From M269 sp964625615 (lineage in GTDB: Bacteria > Pseudomonadota > Gammaproteobacteria > Enterobacterales > Alteromonadaceae), in NCBI GenBank assembly GCA_964625615.1, contig CAZVDU010000002.1, positions 27,624-91,623 of the forward strand: DNA of 64,000 bases, in the 5' to 3' direction. The stretch's first letter is position 1, and every line of letters starts with the position of its first letter. The position numbers and the translations under genes were made by a program. Positions 46,186 to 55,361 of this stretch are shown one piece after another. The notes under the pieces were generated by a model. The model did not search any database. It saw nothing but the letters and a program-made list of their open reading frames with translations, and had not been told where the DNA came from.

Positions 46186-46458
46186 CTATTCGCTCTCGTT
46201 AAACTTACCAACAATGAGCGCTTCAACAGCTTCCAAAGCTTGTTTGGCATCGTCGCCTTCGCTAGTGACCAGTACCTCTTTACCTTGGCTGCTTTCTAGC
46301 ATCATTAGACCTAAAACACTGGTTGCTGACGCCGTTTTATCACCTTGAACAAGCATAACTTCTGCATCAAAGCGCATAGCTAATTTTGCCAATTGTGTTG
46401 CTGCGCGAGCATGCAGCCCAAGCTTATTAACGATCGTGAGTTTCTTTTCTAAACGCAT
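46186..46458 (-). CDS. npr: Phosphocarrier protein NPr
   Basis: 90 residues of HPr fold, with phospho-acceptor His16 in GLHARAATQ. NPr receives phosphate from EI-Ntr and passes it to EIIA-Ntr, which regulates K+ and phosphate physiology. It is last in the rpoN-hpf-ptsN-rapZ-npr group, 78 bp after rapZ, the conserved gammaproteobacterial order. Confidence 0.93.
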   Translation of the reverse strand: MRLEKKLTIVNKLGLHARAATQLAKLAMRFDAEVMLVQGDKTASATSVLGLMMLESSQGKEVLVTSEGDDAKQALEAVEALIVGKFNESE

Positions 46459-46536
46459 TCATTAACCTTAGTTGTGTTGCCCTATAATAAGGCAGGATAA
46501 TATCTTTAAGGTAGAGTCTGTTGATCTTTGTTGTAA

Positions 46537-47394
46537 CTAACTTTCGCCACCAATACGCGTTTGTAAGTGACGAATCTGAACATCAGGATGTGTTGTTTTA
46601 AAGTTTTTAGCTAACTCTTCAGCAACATAAACCGAGCGATGTTGCCCACCGGTACAACCAATAGCTATAGTCACATAACTGCGATTATTTCGTTCTAGAT
46701 GAGGAAGCCAGGTCGCAATCAAATTTTGAATTTGCCAGATAAATTTAGTGACTAACGGCTTAGACCCTAAAAACAATTGAACCTCCACGTCTACACCTGT
46801 GAGATGCTTAAGATCAGGCTCCCAATGTGGATTGGGTAAGAAGCGCGCATCAAAAACATAATCAGCATCTTTCGGGATGCCATATTTAAACCCAAATGAT
46901 TCAAGCACTAACACAAGCCTTGAGCTTTTTTTACCCAGAATCCGCTCTCGAATAAGCTCCGCAAGTTGGTGTAATGAGAGCTTATCGGTGTCGATATACA
47001 AATCAGCCCGTTCAATAACAGGCGCTAGCATCCTAGATTCAGCTTGAATGGCTTCGGCTAATGATTGATTTTGTCTTGATAGCGGGTGTAAGCGACGTGT
47101 TTCGCTGAATCGCTTAACCAGCATATCATCACTGGCATCCAGATAGAGTATTGTCATCTCCCAGCTGGATGGTAAGTAATCGAGTATTTCTTCTAGTTCA
47201 GTAGGATCTTTAGGTAGATTCCTAACGTCAATACTAACAGCGACTTGCTGATATTCATCAGCTACTGCATGTGTCAGCGTAGGTAACAGGTTAACGGGAA
47301 TATTGTCAACACAGTAATAGCCTAGGTCTTCTAAAGAGCGCAATGCGATTGATTTTCCAGACCCTGAGCGTCCACTAATTATGATCAGTTTCAA
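46537..47394 (-). CDS. rapZ: RNase adapter protein RapZ
   Basis: 285 residues. Walker A GRSGSGKS at 8-15 and the C-terminal GCTGGQHRSVYV domain are diagnostic. In E. coli RapZ controls glucosamine-6-phosphate synthase by presenting sRNA GlmZ to RNase E. The start appears to be a TTG overlapping the ptsN stop as TTGA, so translation is coupled. No ATG fits better in frame. Confidence 0.94.
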   Translation of the reverse strand: MKLIIISGRSGSGKSIALRSLEDLGYYCVDNIPVNLLPTLTHAVADEYQQVAVSIDVRNLPKDPTELEEILDYLPSSWEMTILYLDASDDMLVKRFSETRRLHPLSRQNQSLAEAIQAESRMLAPVIERADLYIDTDKLSLHQLAELIRERILGKKSSRLVLVLESFGFKYGIPKDADYVFDARFLPNPHWEPDLKHLTGVDVEVQLFLGSKPLVTKFIWQIQNLIATWLPHLERNNRSYVTIAIGCTGGQHRSVYVAEELAKNFKTTHPDVQIRHLQTRIGGES

Positions 47395-47831
47395 ACGATG
47401 GCCTCGTACAACTCGTCGTCGGAACTCGCGGCTCTAATACGCTTTATGACATGTTTGTCGGATAAGGCTTTTGCGACTGTTGCTAGTGTTTGCAAATGGC
47501 CATGCGTTTGGTCTTCCGGCACTAACAAAACGAAAAAGATATCAACAGGTTGATCATCAATTGCGTCGTATTCAACAGCGGGTTGGCAGGTAATAAGCAT
47601 CGCTTGAATTTCCGTAATGTCTGACAGGCGACCATGTGGAATGGCAATACCGTTACCTATTCCTGTACTACCGACTTTTTCTCTATTAATGAGGCTTTTT
47701 AAAATGATATCGGCATTCACTGATGAATGCTGCTGCACTAACTCACTGATTGATTCAAGTATTCGTTTTTTACTTGTGGCCTCAACTGCACAATGCGTGC
47801 AGTGAGGACTAAGGAGGGTTTTAATTTCCAT
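47391..47831 (-). CDS. ptsN: Nitrogen-PTS EIIA component
   Basis: 146 residues. The phosphorylated His66 lies in GIGNGIAIPHGRL. In E. coli the unphosphorylated form modulates K+ uptake and the KdpD kinase. It sits between hpf (20 nt upstream) and rapZ (4-bp overlap). Confidence 0.94.
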   Translation of the reverse strand: MEIKTLLSPHCTHCAVEATSKKRILESISELVQQHSSVNADIILKSLINREKVGSTGIGNGIAIPHGRLSDITEIQAMLITCQPAVEYDAIDDQPVDIFFVLLVPEDQTHGHLQTLATVAKALSDKHVIKRIRAASSDDELYEAIV

Positions 47832-47851
47832 TAACGTTTAATTCTAGTTCA

Positions 47852-48139
47852 TCAATGCCGTTTTAGTTTTTCTTTATGCTTGATCACTTGTCTATCAAGT
47901 TTATCTATCAAACCGTCTATGGCGGCATACATATCATTGTGTTCAGAGGTTGCAAAAAGTTCACCTCCATCAACGTGCAGGTTTGCCTCAGCTTTTTGAT
48001 TCAGTTTTTCTACGTTGAGAATGACATGAACATTATTAATATGATCGAAGTGTCGCTCTAACTTCTCAAATTTGGTTTCAACATAGCTTCTTAAAGCTTC
48101 CGTAATTTCGACATGATGACCAGTAAGGTTTAGTTGCAT
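47852..48139 (-). CDS. hpf: Ribosome hibernation promoting factor, short form
   Basis: 95 residues, the short YhbH/HPF type without the dimerisation tail. The opening MQLNLTGHHVEITEALRSYV and the central DMYAAIDGLIDKLDRQVIKHK are typical. It stabilises 100S ribosomes in stationary phase together with RMF. It lies 27 nt after rpoN in the operon. Confidence 0.94.
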   Translation of the reverse strand: MQLNLTGHHVEITEALRSYVETKFEKLERHFDHINNVHVILNVEKLNQKAEANLHVDGGELFATSEHNDMYAAIDGLIDKLDRQVIKHKEKLKRH

Positions 48140-48166
48140 ATCGCGTCTTCCTCTTATTGAGCAGCC

Positions 48167-49654
48167 TTAGACAAGGCTTTTACGCTGGTTAGACGGTGGA
48201 ATCGATAGTGATTCCCGGTATTTTGCTATTGTCCGCCGAGCAACTTTGATACCTTGCTCTGCTAACAATTGGGCAATCTTGCTATCACTTAGCGGCTTAT
48301 TTGGCTTTTCAGCTGCAACCAACTTTTTGATCAAAGCTCTTATTGCAGTTGATGAACATTCGCCGCCAGCCTCTGTTGCTACGTGACTTGAAAAGAAATA
48401 TTTGAGTTCGTAGATACCTCTAGGCGTGTGCATGTACTTTTGTGTAGTGACACGGGAAATGGTGGACTCGTGCATTTCAACCATCTCAGCCACATCATTC
48501 AAAATCATGGGCTTCATCATCTCAGGACCGTATTCAAAAAAGCCTTGTTGCTGTTGCACAATACAATTAGCCACTTTGAGTAATGTTTCATTACGGCTTT
48601 CTAAACTCTTAATAAACCACTTCGCTTCTTGCATATGTGAGCGAATAAATTGGCTGTCTGCTGAGTTGCGTGTGTTGCGACTCATTGCCGCGTATTGCTG
48701 GTTAATATTCAACTTGGGCAAACTATCTGGGTTTAGTTCAACCGCCCAACGGCCGTTTTTCTTAGCCACTGAAACATCGGGAATAACGTACTCTGGCTCA
48801 CCCGTTATAATCGCACTGCCAGGCCTTGGGTTCAATGTCTGAAGCAGCCGGATAACATCGCGCAGCTCATCTTCTTTTAGCTTAGCTTTGCGCATGAGGG
48901 TTCTGTAATCTTTACTCGCTAATAAATCAGAGTATTCCAAAATAATAGTACGCGCTTGCGCAAGCCATTGTGTATTCGGATCGTACTGATTGAGTTGGAT
49001 TAACAAGCATTCTTGAGGTGTTCTTGCACCAACACCGATAGGATCAAACAATTGAATACGTTTTAACACACATTCAACTTCATCAATTTCTATCTCTTCG
49101 TCATCAAGACTTGATAGCACTTCTTCGGTAGAAATTGTCAGGTAGCCAGCATCATCAATAGAATCAATAATCGCGGTCGCGATAGCGATATCGGTGTCGC
49201 TAAAGTGCGTTAAACGCATCTGCCAAACTAAGTGGCTTTGAATATCCTCGGTGGTTTGCCCTTGATAGGCTAAATCATCGTCTGCACTTGCCATCGGTGC
49301 TGGAGCAGATGACGCGCTATACGATTCTTCCCAGGTACTATCTAGAGGCAAATCGTCAGGCATGTCATTGCTTTCCATGGCCTTATCAATTTCGACACTG
49401 TCACTACTTTGGGGGTCGTCTTGCGTTTGTTGCTCTGACTCGTTGGTGGAAGCAGAAACTTTTTCTGCACTCTGCTCCTGATCTGCAGTATCAGTTGTTG
49501 CACTACCCTCTTCTAGAAGCGGGTTCGATTCAAGAGCTTCTTGAATTTCTTGCTGAAGATCTAACGTCGACAACTGCAGCAAGCGAATCGCTTGTTGAAG
49601 CTGAGGAGTCATGGTCAATTGTTGACTAAATTTAAGCTGTAGTGATGGCTTCAT
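48167..49654 (-). CDS. rpoN: RNA polymerase sigma-54 factor
   Basis: 495 residues. The N-terminal activator-interacting region (LQLKFSQQLTMTPQLQQAIRLL) is rich in Gln and Leu. An acidic region spans about 50-125. The core-binding region follows, then a helix-turn-helix and the RpoN box ARRTIAKYRE near the C-terminus. It recognises -24/-12 promoters and needs AAA+ activators. It lies 54 bp after lptB in the usual gammaproteobacterial position. Confidence 0.97.
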   Translation of the reverse strand: MKPSLQLKFSQQLTMTPQLQQAIRLLQLSTLDLQQEIQEALESNPLLEEGSATTDTADQEQSAEKVSASTNESEQQTQDDPQSSDSVEIDKAMESNDMPDDLPLDSTWEESYSASSAPAPMASADDDLAYQGQTTEDIQSHLVWQMRLTHFSDTDIAIATAIIDSIDDAGYLTISTEEVLSSLDDEEIEIDEVECVLKRIQLFDPIGVGARTPQECLLIQLNQYDPNTQWLAQARTIILEYSDLLASKDYRTLMRKAKLKEDELRDVIRLLQTLNPRPGSAIITGEPEYVIPDVSVAKKNGRWAVELNPDSLPKLNINQQYAAMSRNTRNSADSQFIRSHMQEAKWFIKSLESRNETLLKVANCIVQQQQGFFEYGPEMMKPMILNDVAEMVEMHESTISRVTTQKYMHTPRGIYELKYFFSSHVATEAGGECSSTAIRALIKKLVAAEKPNKPLSDSKIAQLLAEQGIKVARRTIAKYRESLSIPPSNQRKSLV

Positions 49655-49708
49655 GTACTTCTTGTATTATTTTTGATTACTTAACGGCTTACCTTGCCCA
49701 TGTACTAA

Positions 49709-50434
49709 CTATAGCTTGAATTGTTCACCAAGGTATACATCTCTGACCTGTTGATTTGCAAGTACATGCTCTGCAGTCCCACTCGCAATGAGTTCTCCGT
49801 GACTAACAATATAAGCTTTTTCACAAACATCGAGGGTTTCTCGAACATTATGATCTGTGATTAAGACACCAATACCTCGATCTCTCAAGTGAATTATAAT
49901 TTTCTTAATGTCACTAACGGATATTGGGTCAACACCTGCGAAAGGCTCATCTAATAAAATAAAGGCAGGATCGGCTGCTAACGCTCGAGCAATCTCTACA
50001 CGGCGCCTTTCACCACCAGATAAACTCATGCCCGCACTGTGACGAATATGATTAATATTAAACTCATCGAGCAGCGCATCGGCCTGCTCTTCCATCTCTG
50101 CTTTTGAAAGATTCTTTCGAGTTTGCAATATAGCCATCAAGTTTTGATAGACACTGAGCTTTCTAAATATTGACGACTCTTGCGGTAGGTAACCAATGCC
50201 GCGCCTGGCACGTATATGCATAGGTGCCAGTGTAAGCTCCTCGTCATCAATCAATATTTGGCCGTTATCCAATGGTACTAAACCAACAACCATGTAAAAC
50301 GTTGTTGTTTTTCCTGCACCATTCGGACCTAATAAACCTACAATTTGCCCACTAGACACTTCAACACTAACATCTCGGACAACTTGTCGCGCTTTATAAG
50401 ATTTAGCTAAATTCAGCGCTTTAAGGGTTGGCAT
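49709..50434 (-). CDS. lptB: LPS export ABC transporter ATP-binding protein
   Basis: 241 residues. Walker A GPNGAGKTT at about 36-44, the signature LSGGERRRVEIARAL and Walker B FILLDEPFAGVD are intact. It powers the LptFG complex that extracts LPS from the inner membrane. Its ATG overlaps the lptA stop (TAATG). No LptF or LptG is in the window. Confidence 0.97.
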   Translation of the reverse strand: MPTLKALNLAKSYKARQVVRDVSVEVSSGQIVGLLGPNGAGKTTTFYMVVGLVPLDNGQILIDDEELTLAPMHIRARRGIGYLPQESSIFRKLSVYQNLMAILQTRKNLSKAEMEEQADALLDEFNINHIRHSAGMSLSGGERRRVEIARALAADPAFILLDEPFAGVDPISVSDIKKIIIHLRDRGIGVLITDHNVRETLDVCEKAYIVSHGELIASGTAEHVLANQQVRDVYLGEQFKL

Positions 50435-50973
50435 TAAGGTTGTTCGTCCTTTTCTTGTTCGGCATCTTCAGCTTTAGGCTTAGGTTGATAGGTTGTAACA
50501 ACACGCTCACCTTCAACACCTGCATCTAATCTACTGACTTCAATATTATAGGTAATGAGTTCACTTTCAGTCACTTGACCATCCAGAGATATCTTGGCCC
50601 CGCCAGTCAATGTTACCGTGTTAGTGAGTTGTTCATATTTAATTTCATTAGCTTCTGCGGTGACTTGCTTTCCATCATCATCTAGCTGCGAATACTTTGC
50701 AGGATTACCTAACGCAACAAATACTTCTTCACCATCATTTTCACCGCGAGATACTTCAAGCTCATCAGCGTCTATCGCCAAACTCCCTTGCCTAATCTCG
50801 ACATTACCTTTGTAAAAAATTTTCTTTGCTTCGCCATCAGCGTTTGAAATGTCAGCACTAATATTCAGCTCCTTCAAAAAATCATCTTTACCTGCTGACG
50901 AAGCATTATCTGTCGTCGTTAACAGAGCAACTGTCGTGATGATAGCAACTATAATAAATCTATTTAGGGGCAT
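50434..50973 (-). CDS. lptA: LPS transport periplasmic protein LptA
   Basis: 179 residues with a signal peptide (about 1-27) and OstA-type beta-jellyroll repeats (KIFYKGNVEIRQGSLAIDADEL, KQVTAEANEIKYEQ, VTLTGGAKISLDGQ). It forms the periplasmic bridge carrying LPS to LptDE. It overlaps lptC by 14 bp and lptB by 1 bp, so the three are translated together. Confidence 0.93.
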   Translation of the reverse strand: MPLNRFIIVAIITTVALLTTTDNASSAGKDDFLKELNISADISNADGEAKKIFYKGNVEIRQGSLAIDADELEVSRGENDGEEVFVALGNPAKYSQLDDDGKQVTAEANEIKYEQLTNTVTLTGGAKISLDGQVTESELITYNIEVSRLDAGVEGERVVTTYQPKPKAEDAEQEKDEQP

Positions 50974-51520
50974 AACGCGTCTCTAAGTGCTTATCTAAGG
51001 TATATTTTTCAGTAATCAAATTAAAATTAAATCCTGTACCTGAGGTGACAAAGATATCACCTTTTATTTCAACCGGTTCATCTGAATTAATAGTGCGGGC
51101 GTTCAAATCAATTTCAATAAAGTCGGTCGTTAAAGTTTTGACAAAGCTTTCCGGGTTTAGACTCGTAACTTTCACATTGGTTTCAAGTTGAATGCGGTTA
51201 TCTTCATATAGAGTTCCTTCATTAGCAGTCACCTTCCAGGGTTGCATGCCGTCATTGGTAAAAATCGTATACTCGGGTGCTTCAAATAGTGTAAAGCCTA
51301 ACAAATCGTAGTGATCCATAGCTTTGGCGTAAACTTGGTGGTTGAGTTGTCCATCTTCATCATAAAGAGAGCTTTTTAATCCTTTGGCACTGTAATTAGG
51401 TTGCCATGCATCATCTTGCGTCGTGGAGGTTTTCTTCGTTTCCTCTTGAAGCCAAAAGGGCAAATTCAACCCTAAAACGATAATAAACAGCAAACCAATA
51501 CTAATCGTGATCCTATTCAT
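50960..51520 (-). CDS. lptC: LPS export protein LptC
   Basis: 186 residues. One N-terminal TM (about 6-24) then a periplasmic OstA-like domain (TLYEDNRIQLETNVKVTS, FIEIDLNARTINSDEPVEI). It links LptBFG to LptA. Its ATG overlaps the kdsC stop as ATGA. Confidence 0.9.
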   Translation of the reverse strand: MNRITISIGLLFIIVLGLNLPFWLQEETKKTSTTQDDAWQPNYSAKGLKSSLYDEDGQLNHQVYAKAMDHYDLLGFTLFEAPEYTIFTNDGMQPWKVTANEGTLYEDNRIQLETNVKVTSLNPESFVKTLTTDFIEIDLNARTINSDEPVEIKGDIFVTSGTGFNFNLITEKYTLDKHLETRYAPK

Positions 51521-52071
51521 AGGCTACGTCCATGGATAGTATTGAGTGCTTCTCGACTTTGTAACAATAGATCGCATATTTCCCTTACTGCACCGGCCCC
51601 ACCTTTCTTCTTGGTGACATAATCCGCTTTTTGTTTCACAAAAGGATGTCCATTTTCGACACTAAAAGCCAGATTACTGACATCGAACATGCCTAAATCT
51701 GGCATATCATCGCCAACTGACGCAACAGCATTGGCTTCAATATTCAGTGACTCCGATAAATTAGCTAAAGCGAGGCGCTTGTCTTCACACCCTTGAATAA
51801 TATGTGTAACACCTAGCGAGGACATTCGTTGTTGAACAATCTTTGACTCTCGTCCAGTAATAACAGCGACTCGTATACCGACCTTTTGGATTGCCTTAAC
51901 ACCATAACCGTCGAGTGCATGAAATGCTTTTAACTCTTCACCGTTATTCCCCATAATGATTTGACCGTCAGAAAATACACCATCAACATCACAAGCGAGC
52001 AATTGGATGCCTGAGAGCTTATCAAAGATAGTTTGCTGAATGTCACCATACAATGTTTGGACGTGATTCAT
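51517..52071 (-). CDS. kdsC: 3-deoxy-D-manno-octulosonate 8-phosphate phosphatase
   Basis: 184 residues of the HAD superfamily. Catalytic aspartates D28 and D30 lie in ACDVDGVFSDG, with TGRES and the GDDMPDLGMF metal motif. It makes free Kdo for lipid A core synthesis. Its start overlaps the kdsD stop (TAATG). Confidence 0.95.
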   Translation of the reverse strand: MNHVQTLYGDIQQTIFDKLSGIQLLACDVDGVFSDGQIIMGNNGEELKAFHALDGYGVKAIQKVGIRVAVITGRESKIVQQRMSSLGVTHIIQGCEDKRLALANLSESLNIEANAVASVGDDMPDLGMFDVSNLAFSVENGHPFVKQKADYVTKKKGGAGAVREICDLLLQSREALNTIHGRSL

Positions 52072-53045
52072 TAAACAATCCCTGCTCTTAAGAAGTCTTG
52101 AATATTAACGGCTCCAACAGGTTTGTGCGCTTCATCAATGACAAATAACCCAGAAATCTGATACTTCTCCATAATTGACAAAGCTTCAGCGGCTAAGGTT
52201 GTTTCTGTTGTCGTTTTGCCTTGTTCCGTCATCACATCTTTTATCGGCGTAGCGTGGACATCAATCTGAGCATCAATTAACCGTCTTAGGTCGCCATCAG
52301 TAAATATCCCTGACAATTGACCATTGTTATCGACAATAGCCGCCATCCCAAGTTTCTTGCGAGAGACTTCAAGCAACACATGGCTCACTGTATCTTGCTC
52401 ATGAGCAAGTGGTAAAGCATCGCCGCTGTGCATAATATCTTTGATTGTGGTCAGCAGCTTTTTACCTAAGGTTCCTGCGGGGTGCGATAACGCAAAATCG
52501 TCAGAGGTAAATCCTTTAGCATCTAACAAAGCCACCGCCAATGCATCTCCCATAACTAATGTCGCTGTCGTGCTCGACGTTGGCGCTAGGCCTAGAGAAC
52601 AAGCTTCTTCTTCAACTTTAATACAAAGGTGTACCGTTGAGTGCTGACCTAATGCCGAATTTGGATTGCCTGACATTGCAATAACAGGCGTTGCCATGCG
52701 TTTAATAGCAGGCAACAGATTTACTAATTCGGATGTTTCTCCAGAATTAGAAATCGCTAATACAACATCATTTTTTGTCAACATCCCTAGATCACCATGA
52801 CTCGCTTCTCCTGGATGCATAAAAAACGCAGAAGTACCAGTACTGGCTAAGGTTGCCGCTATTTTACGACCAATATGTCCAGATTTACCCATGCCACAGA
52901 CAATAATTTTGCCTGTACATTGCATCATCAATTCACAAGCGCGCCTGAAATTGTCATCCAGATATTGCGATAGACCTTCAATCGCGCGAGTTTCTATGTC
53001 TACAACGCGCTTAGCCGACTTTACGAAGTCAAAATTTGTTGTCAT
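52071..53045 (-). CDS. kdsD: D-arabinose-5-phosphate isomerase
   Basis: 324 residues. An N-terminal SIS domain (VCGMGKSGHIGRKIAATLAST, HPGEASHGDLG) and a C-terminal CBS pair (about 205-320, FTDGDLRRL). It converts ribulose-5-phosphate to arabinose-5-phosphate for Kdo synthesis. The gene begins the Kdo/LPS run and lies 4 nt after the antiporter gene. Confidence 0.95.
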   Translation of the reverse strand: MTTNFDFVKSAKRVVDIETRAIEGLSQYLDDNFRRACELMMQCTGKIIVCGMGKSGHIGRKIAATLASTGTSAFFMHPGEASHGDLGMLTKNDVVLAISNSGETSELVNLLPAIKRMATPVIAMSGNPNSALGQHSTVHLCIKVEEEACSLGLAPTSSTTATLVMGDALAVALLDAKGFTSDDFALSHPAGTLGKKLLTTIKDIMHSGDALPLAHEQDTVSHVLLEVSRKKLGMAAIVDNNGQLSGIFTDGDLRRLIDAQIDVHATPIKDVMTEQGKTTTETTLAAEALSIMEKYQISGLFVIDEAHKPVGAVNIQDFLRAGIV

Positions 53046-53049
53046 GACT

Positions 53050-54012
53050 TTACACGCTTGCTACAAGAAAAACTTGATAAGCGACAAAGATGAATAATAA
53101 GACACCTCCTTTCCATCGACCAATTTGCCGGTTGCCTCGCATTCTAAAGCTAAAGACCAAGAGCATTGCTGTCAACGCAAACATGATATAGATATCTCTG
53201 TGCGCTGCGTTTGTGTCTATAGCACCAGGTGAAATTAAACCTGGCATTGCCAAAACGGCTAATATATTAAAGATATTAGATCCAATAATATTACCAAGTG
53301 CCAGATCATCTTCGCCCTTCGTCACACCAGCAATACTGGCTGCCAACTCAGGCAAGCTTGTACCAATAGCAATAATTGTCAGGCCTATCAACAAATCACT
53401 CATACCAAAAGCTTTTGCGATAGACACTGCAGACTCAACCATAAAGTGGGCACTAAGCGGCAATAAAGCTATGCCAATAACGACCCAAAATATCGCCGCT
53501 GGGTTGCTAACATTACTGGGGATTTCATCTTCGGTTTCAGCTTGAAGCGGATCATCAGATTCCACATTCCAAGACATCCAGCTTAACGCACCAATAACAA
53601 AAAAGAATAAGACGATGAGAACAATACCTTCGTTCATACTCAATATCTCGTCAGATAGAAAATACAGCGCGAGCCCAGACACAATAAGAACAATGGGCAT
53701 CTCTCTTCTAACGGTGGTCGATGAAACCAAGAGAGGTTTAAACAAAGCGGTAATACCTAATACCAATGCAATGTTAGTTATATTTGACCCTATCGCATTC
53801 CCAATTGCCGTATTCGGATTCCCAGCTAACGAAGCTGTCGCTGAGACAACTATTTCAGGTGCAGACGACCCCATAGCCACTATGGTCAAGCCTATTACCA
53901 TAGGAGATACGCCAATATTCTTCGCTAACGCTGATGCTCCATAAACAAATCGGTCGGCACTCCAGCTTAATACGGCAAGGCCAACAACAAAAATCACAAC
54001 GTCGACGATCAT
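53050..54012 (-). CDS. Calcium/sodium antiporter (YrbG-like)
   Basis: 320 residues with about ten TM helices in two inverted halves, each with the alpha-repeat motif G(S/T)SxPE: AMGSSAPEIVVS and AIGTSLPELAAS. GNAIGSNITNIALVLG and GNIIGSNIFNILAVL are the paired signatures of the CaCA superfamily. The protein exchanges Na+ for Ca2+ across the inner membrane. As in E. coli yrbG, it is the first gene of the kds-lpt group and diverges from mlaF. Confidence 0.92.
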   Translation of the reverse strand: MIVDVVIFVVGLAVLSWSADRFVYGASALAKNIGVSPMVIGLTIVAMGSSAPEIVVSATASLAGNPNTAIGNAIGSNITNIALVLGITALFKPLLVSSTTVRREMPIVLIVSGLALYFLSDEILSMNEGIVLIVLFFFVIGALSWMSWNVESDDPLQAETEDEIPSNVSNPAAIFWVVIGIALLPLSAHFMVESAVSIAKAFGMSDLLIGLTIIAIGTSLPELAASIAGVTKGEDDLALGNIIGSNIFNILAVLAMPGLISPGAIDTNAAHRDIYIMFALTAMLLVFSFRMRGNRQIGRWKGGVLLFIFVAYQVFLVASV

Positions 54013-54554
54013 TACTTCATAGAACTCGCTTTAACATAATCTTATTATTCTCTCAAAATAGAGGCGCTTTGCCTATGCACATCAATCAAGAAAGGAATAA
54101 AAATCATCACACCTTCGCTTTTTTGAATATAGGCTCGCCATTACGGCAATAAAAAAACGCTCTAAAAAGTAAACATACACTCTTACTTTTCAACTAAAAA
54201 CTGCATTATAATAGTAAGGTCAGATAGGCTGTGCACTACACTATTATTCAGTATTTTCAAACTGTTGAATAACAATCATGTCATTATGCAACTAAAAACG
54301 CTAACGCCGGTCTACTTGGTAGCAGGCTAAAAATCATTTACCCCAATAATAAAGTAGCAGCCTATTTAAAGCCCATTGGATGTTTATGTAACAAATAGTC
54401 AATACATAATGAGAAAGAACATGTTTGGTCAATGATCTTTTTTGGAGGTATGTACATACACTTTGTTACTTTTTAGGCAAATCATTTTTGCTTAAACTTA
54501 AGTAGAATTTATCCCTGATAACATATCACTTTATATCAGGACACGGAGTCGTAG
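54013..54554. other. Divergent promoter region between yrbG-like and mlaF
   Basis: 542 bp. A perfect TATAAT occurs at 54207-54212, without a convincing -35. A 12-bp perfect palindrome GTATGTACATAC is at 54448-54459, about 100 bp before mlaF, and could be an operator. No gene is credible. Both the kds-lpt and mla operons are presumably controlled here. Confidence 0.5.
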
Positions 54555-55361
54555 TTGAACGATTTAGTCACTATTAACAATTTATATTTTAGCCGGGGTA
54601 ATAGACCGATATATGAGGATATTTCTCTTCGTATTCCCAAAGGTAAGACAACAGCTATTATGGGCCCTAGTGGCATCGGTAAAACGACACTACTACGGTT
54701 AATTGGTGGGCAGATAAAACCTGACTCAGGTGACATTCTGTTTAGAGATGAGTCGATCCCTAAAATGAGCCGCCAGCAGCTCTACAAAGCAAGGCGGCAG
54801 ATGAGTATGTTGTTCCAAAGCGGTGCTTTGTTTACTGATATGTCTGTATTCGACAATGTCGCATTTCCACTGAGAGAACACACTGATCTATCTGAGTCAT
54901 TGATTCGTTTAATGGTACTGATGAAATTACAAGCTGTTGGCCTACGCGGAGCATCTGAGCTGATGCCCAATGAATTATCGGGCGGTATGGCTAGAAGAGC
55001 AGCATTAGCACGAGCTATTGCATTGGATCCTGAACTTATATTGTACGACGAACCATTTGCAGGACAAGATCCTATTTCAATGGGCGTATTAGTAAAGCTG
55101 ATCAAAGAGTTGAACAATGCCTTGCGCCTTACCAGTATTGTTGTCACTCATGATGTTACCGAAGTAATGTCTATCGCTGATTACGTATACATACTGGCAG
55201 ACAAGCATATTATAGGTTCTGGCACGCCGGATGAAATTCGTCAGAGTGATTCACCGTTAGTGCAACAGTTTTTACAAGGTAACGCAGATGGCCCGGTACC
55301 TTTTCATTACCCAGCAGAAGATATTCGACAAGACTTATTGTTGGGTGGCAACAAACAATGA
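54555..55361 (+). CDS. mlaF: Phospholipid transport ATPase MlaF
   Basis: 268 residues from a TTG start; GGAG lies 6 nt upstream and no ATG fits. Walker A GPSGIGKTT (about 37-45), the ABC signature LSGGMARRAALARA and Walker B LILYDEPFAGQD are intact. It drives retrograde transport of phospholipids from the outer membrane with MlaE, D, B and C. Overlaps mlaE as ATGA. Confidence 0.96.
   Translation: MNDLVTINNLYFSRGNRPIYEDISLRIPKGKTTAIMGPSGIGKTTLLRLIGGQIKPDSGDILFRDESIPKMSRQQLYKARRQMSMLFQSGALFTDMSVFDNVAFPLREHTDLSESLIRLMVLMKLQAVGLRGASELMPNELSGGMARRAALARAIALDPELILYDEPFAGQDPISMGVLVKLIKELNNALRLTSIVVTHDVTEVMSIADYVYILADKHIIGSGTPDEIRQSDSPLVQQFLQGNADGPVPFHYPAEDIRQDLLLGGNKQ

Noticed and set aside
49501..49545. 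GGGTTCGATTC resembling a tRNA T-loop
   Set aside because: It lies inside the rpoN reading frame with no acceptor or anticodon stem around it.
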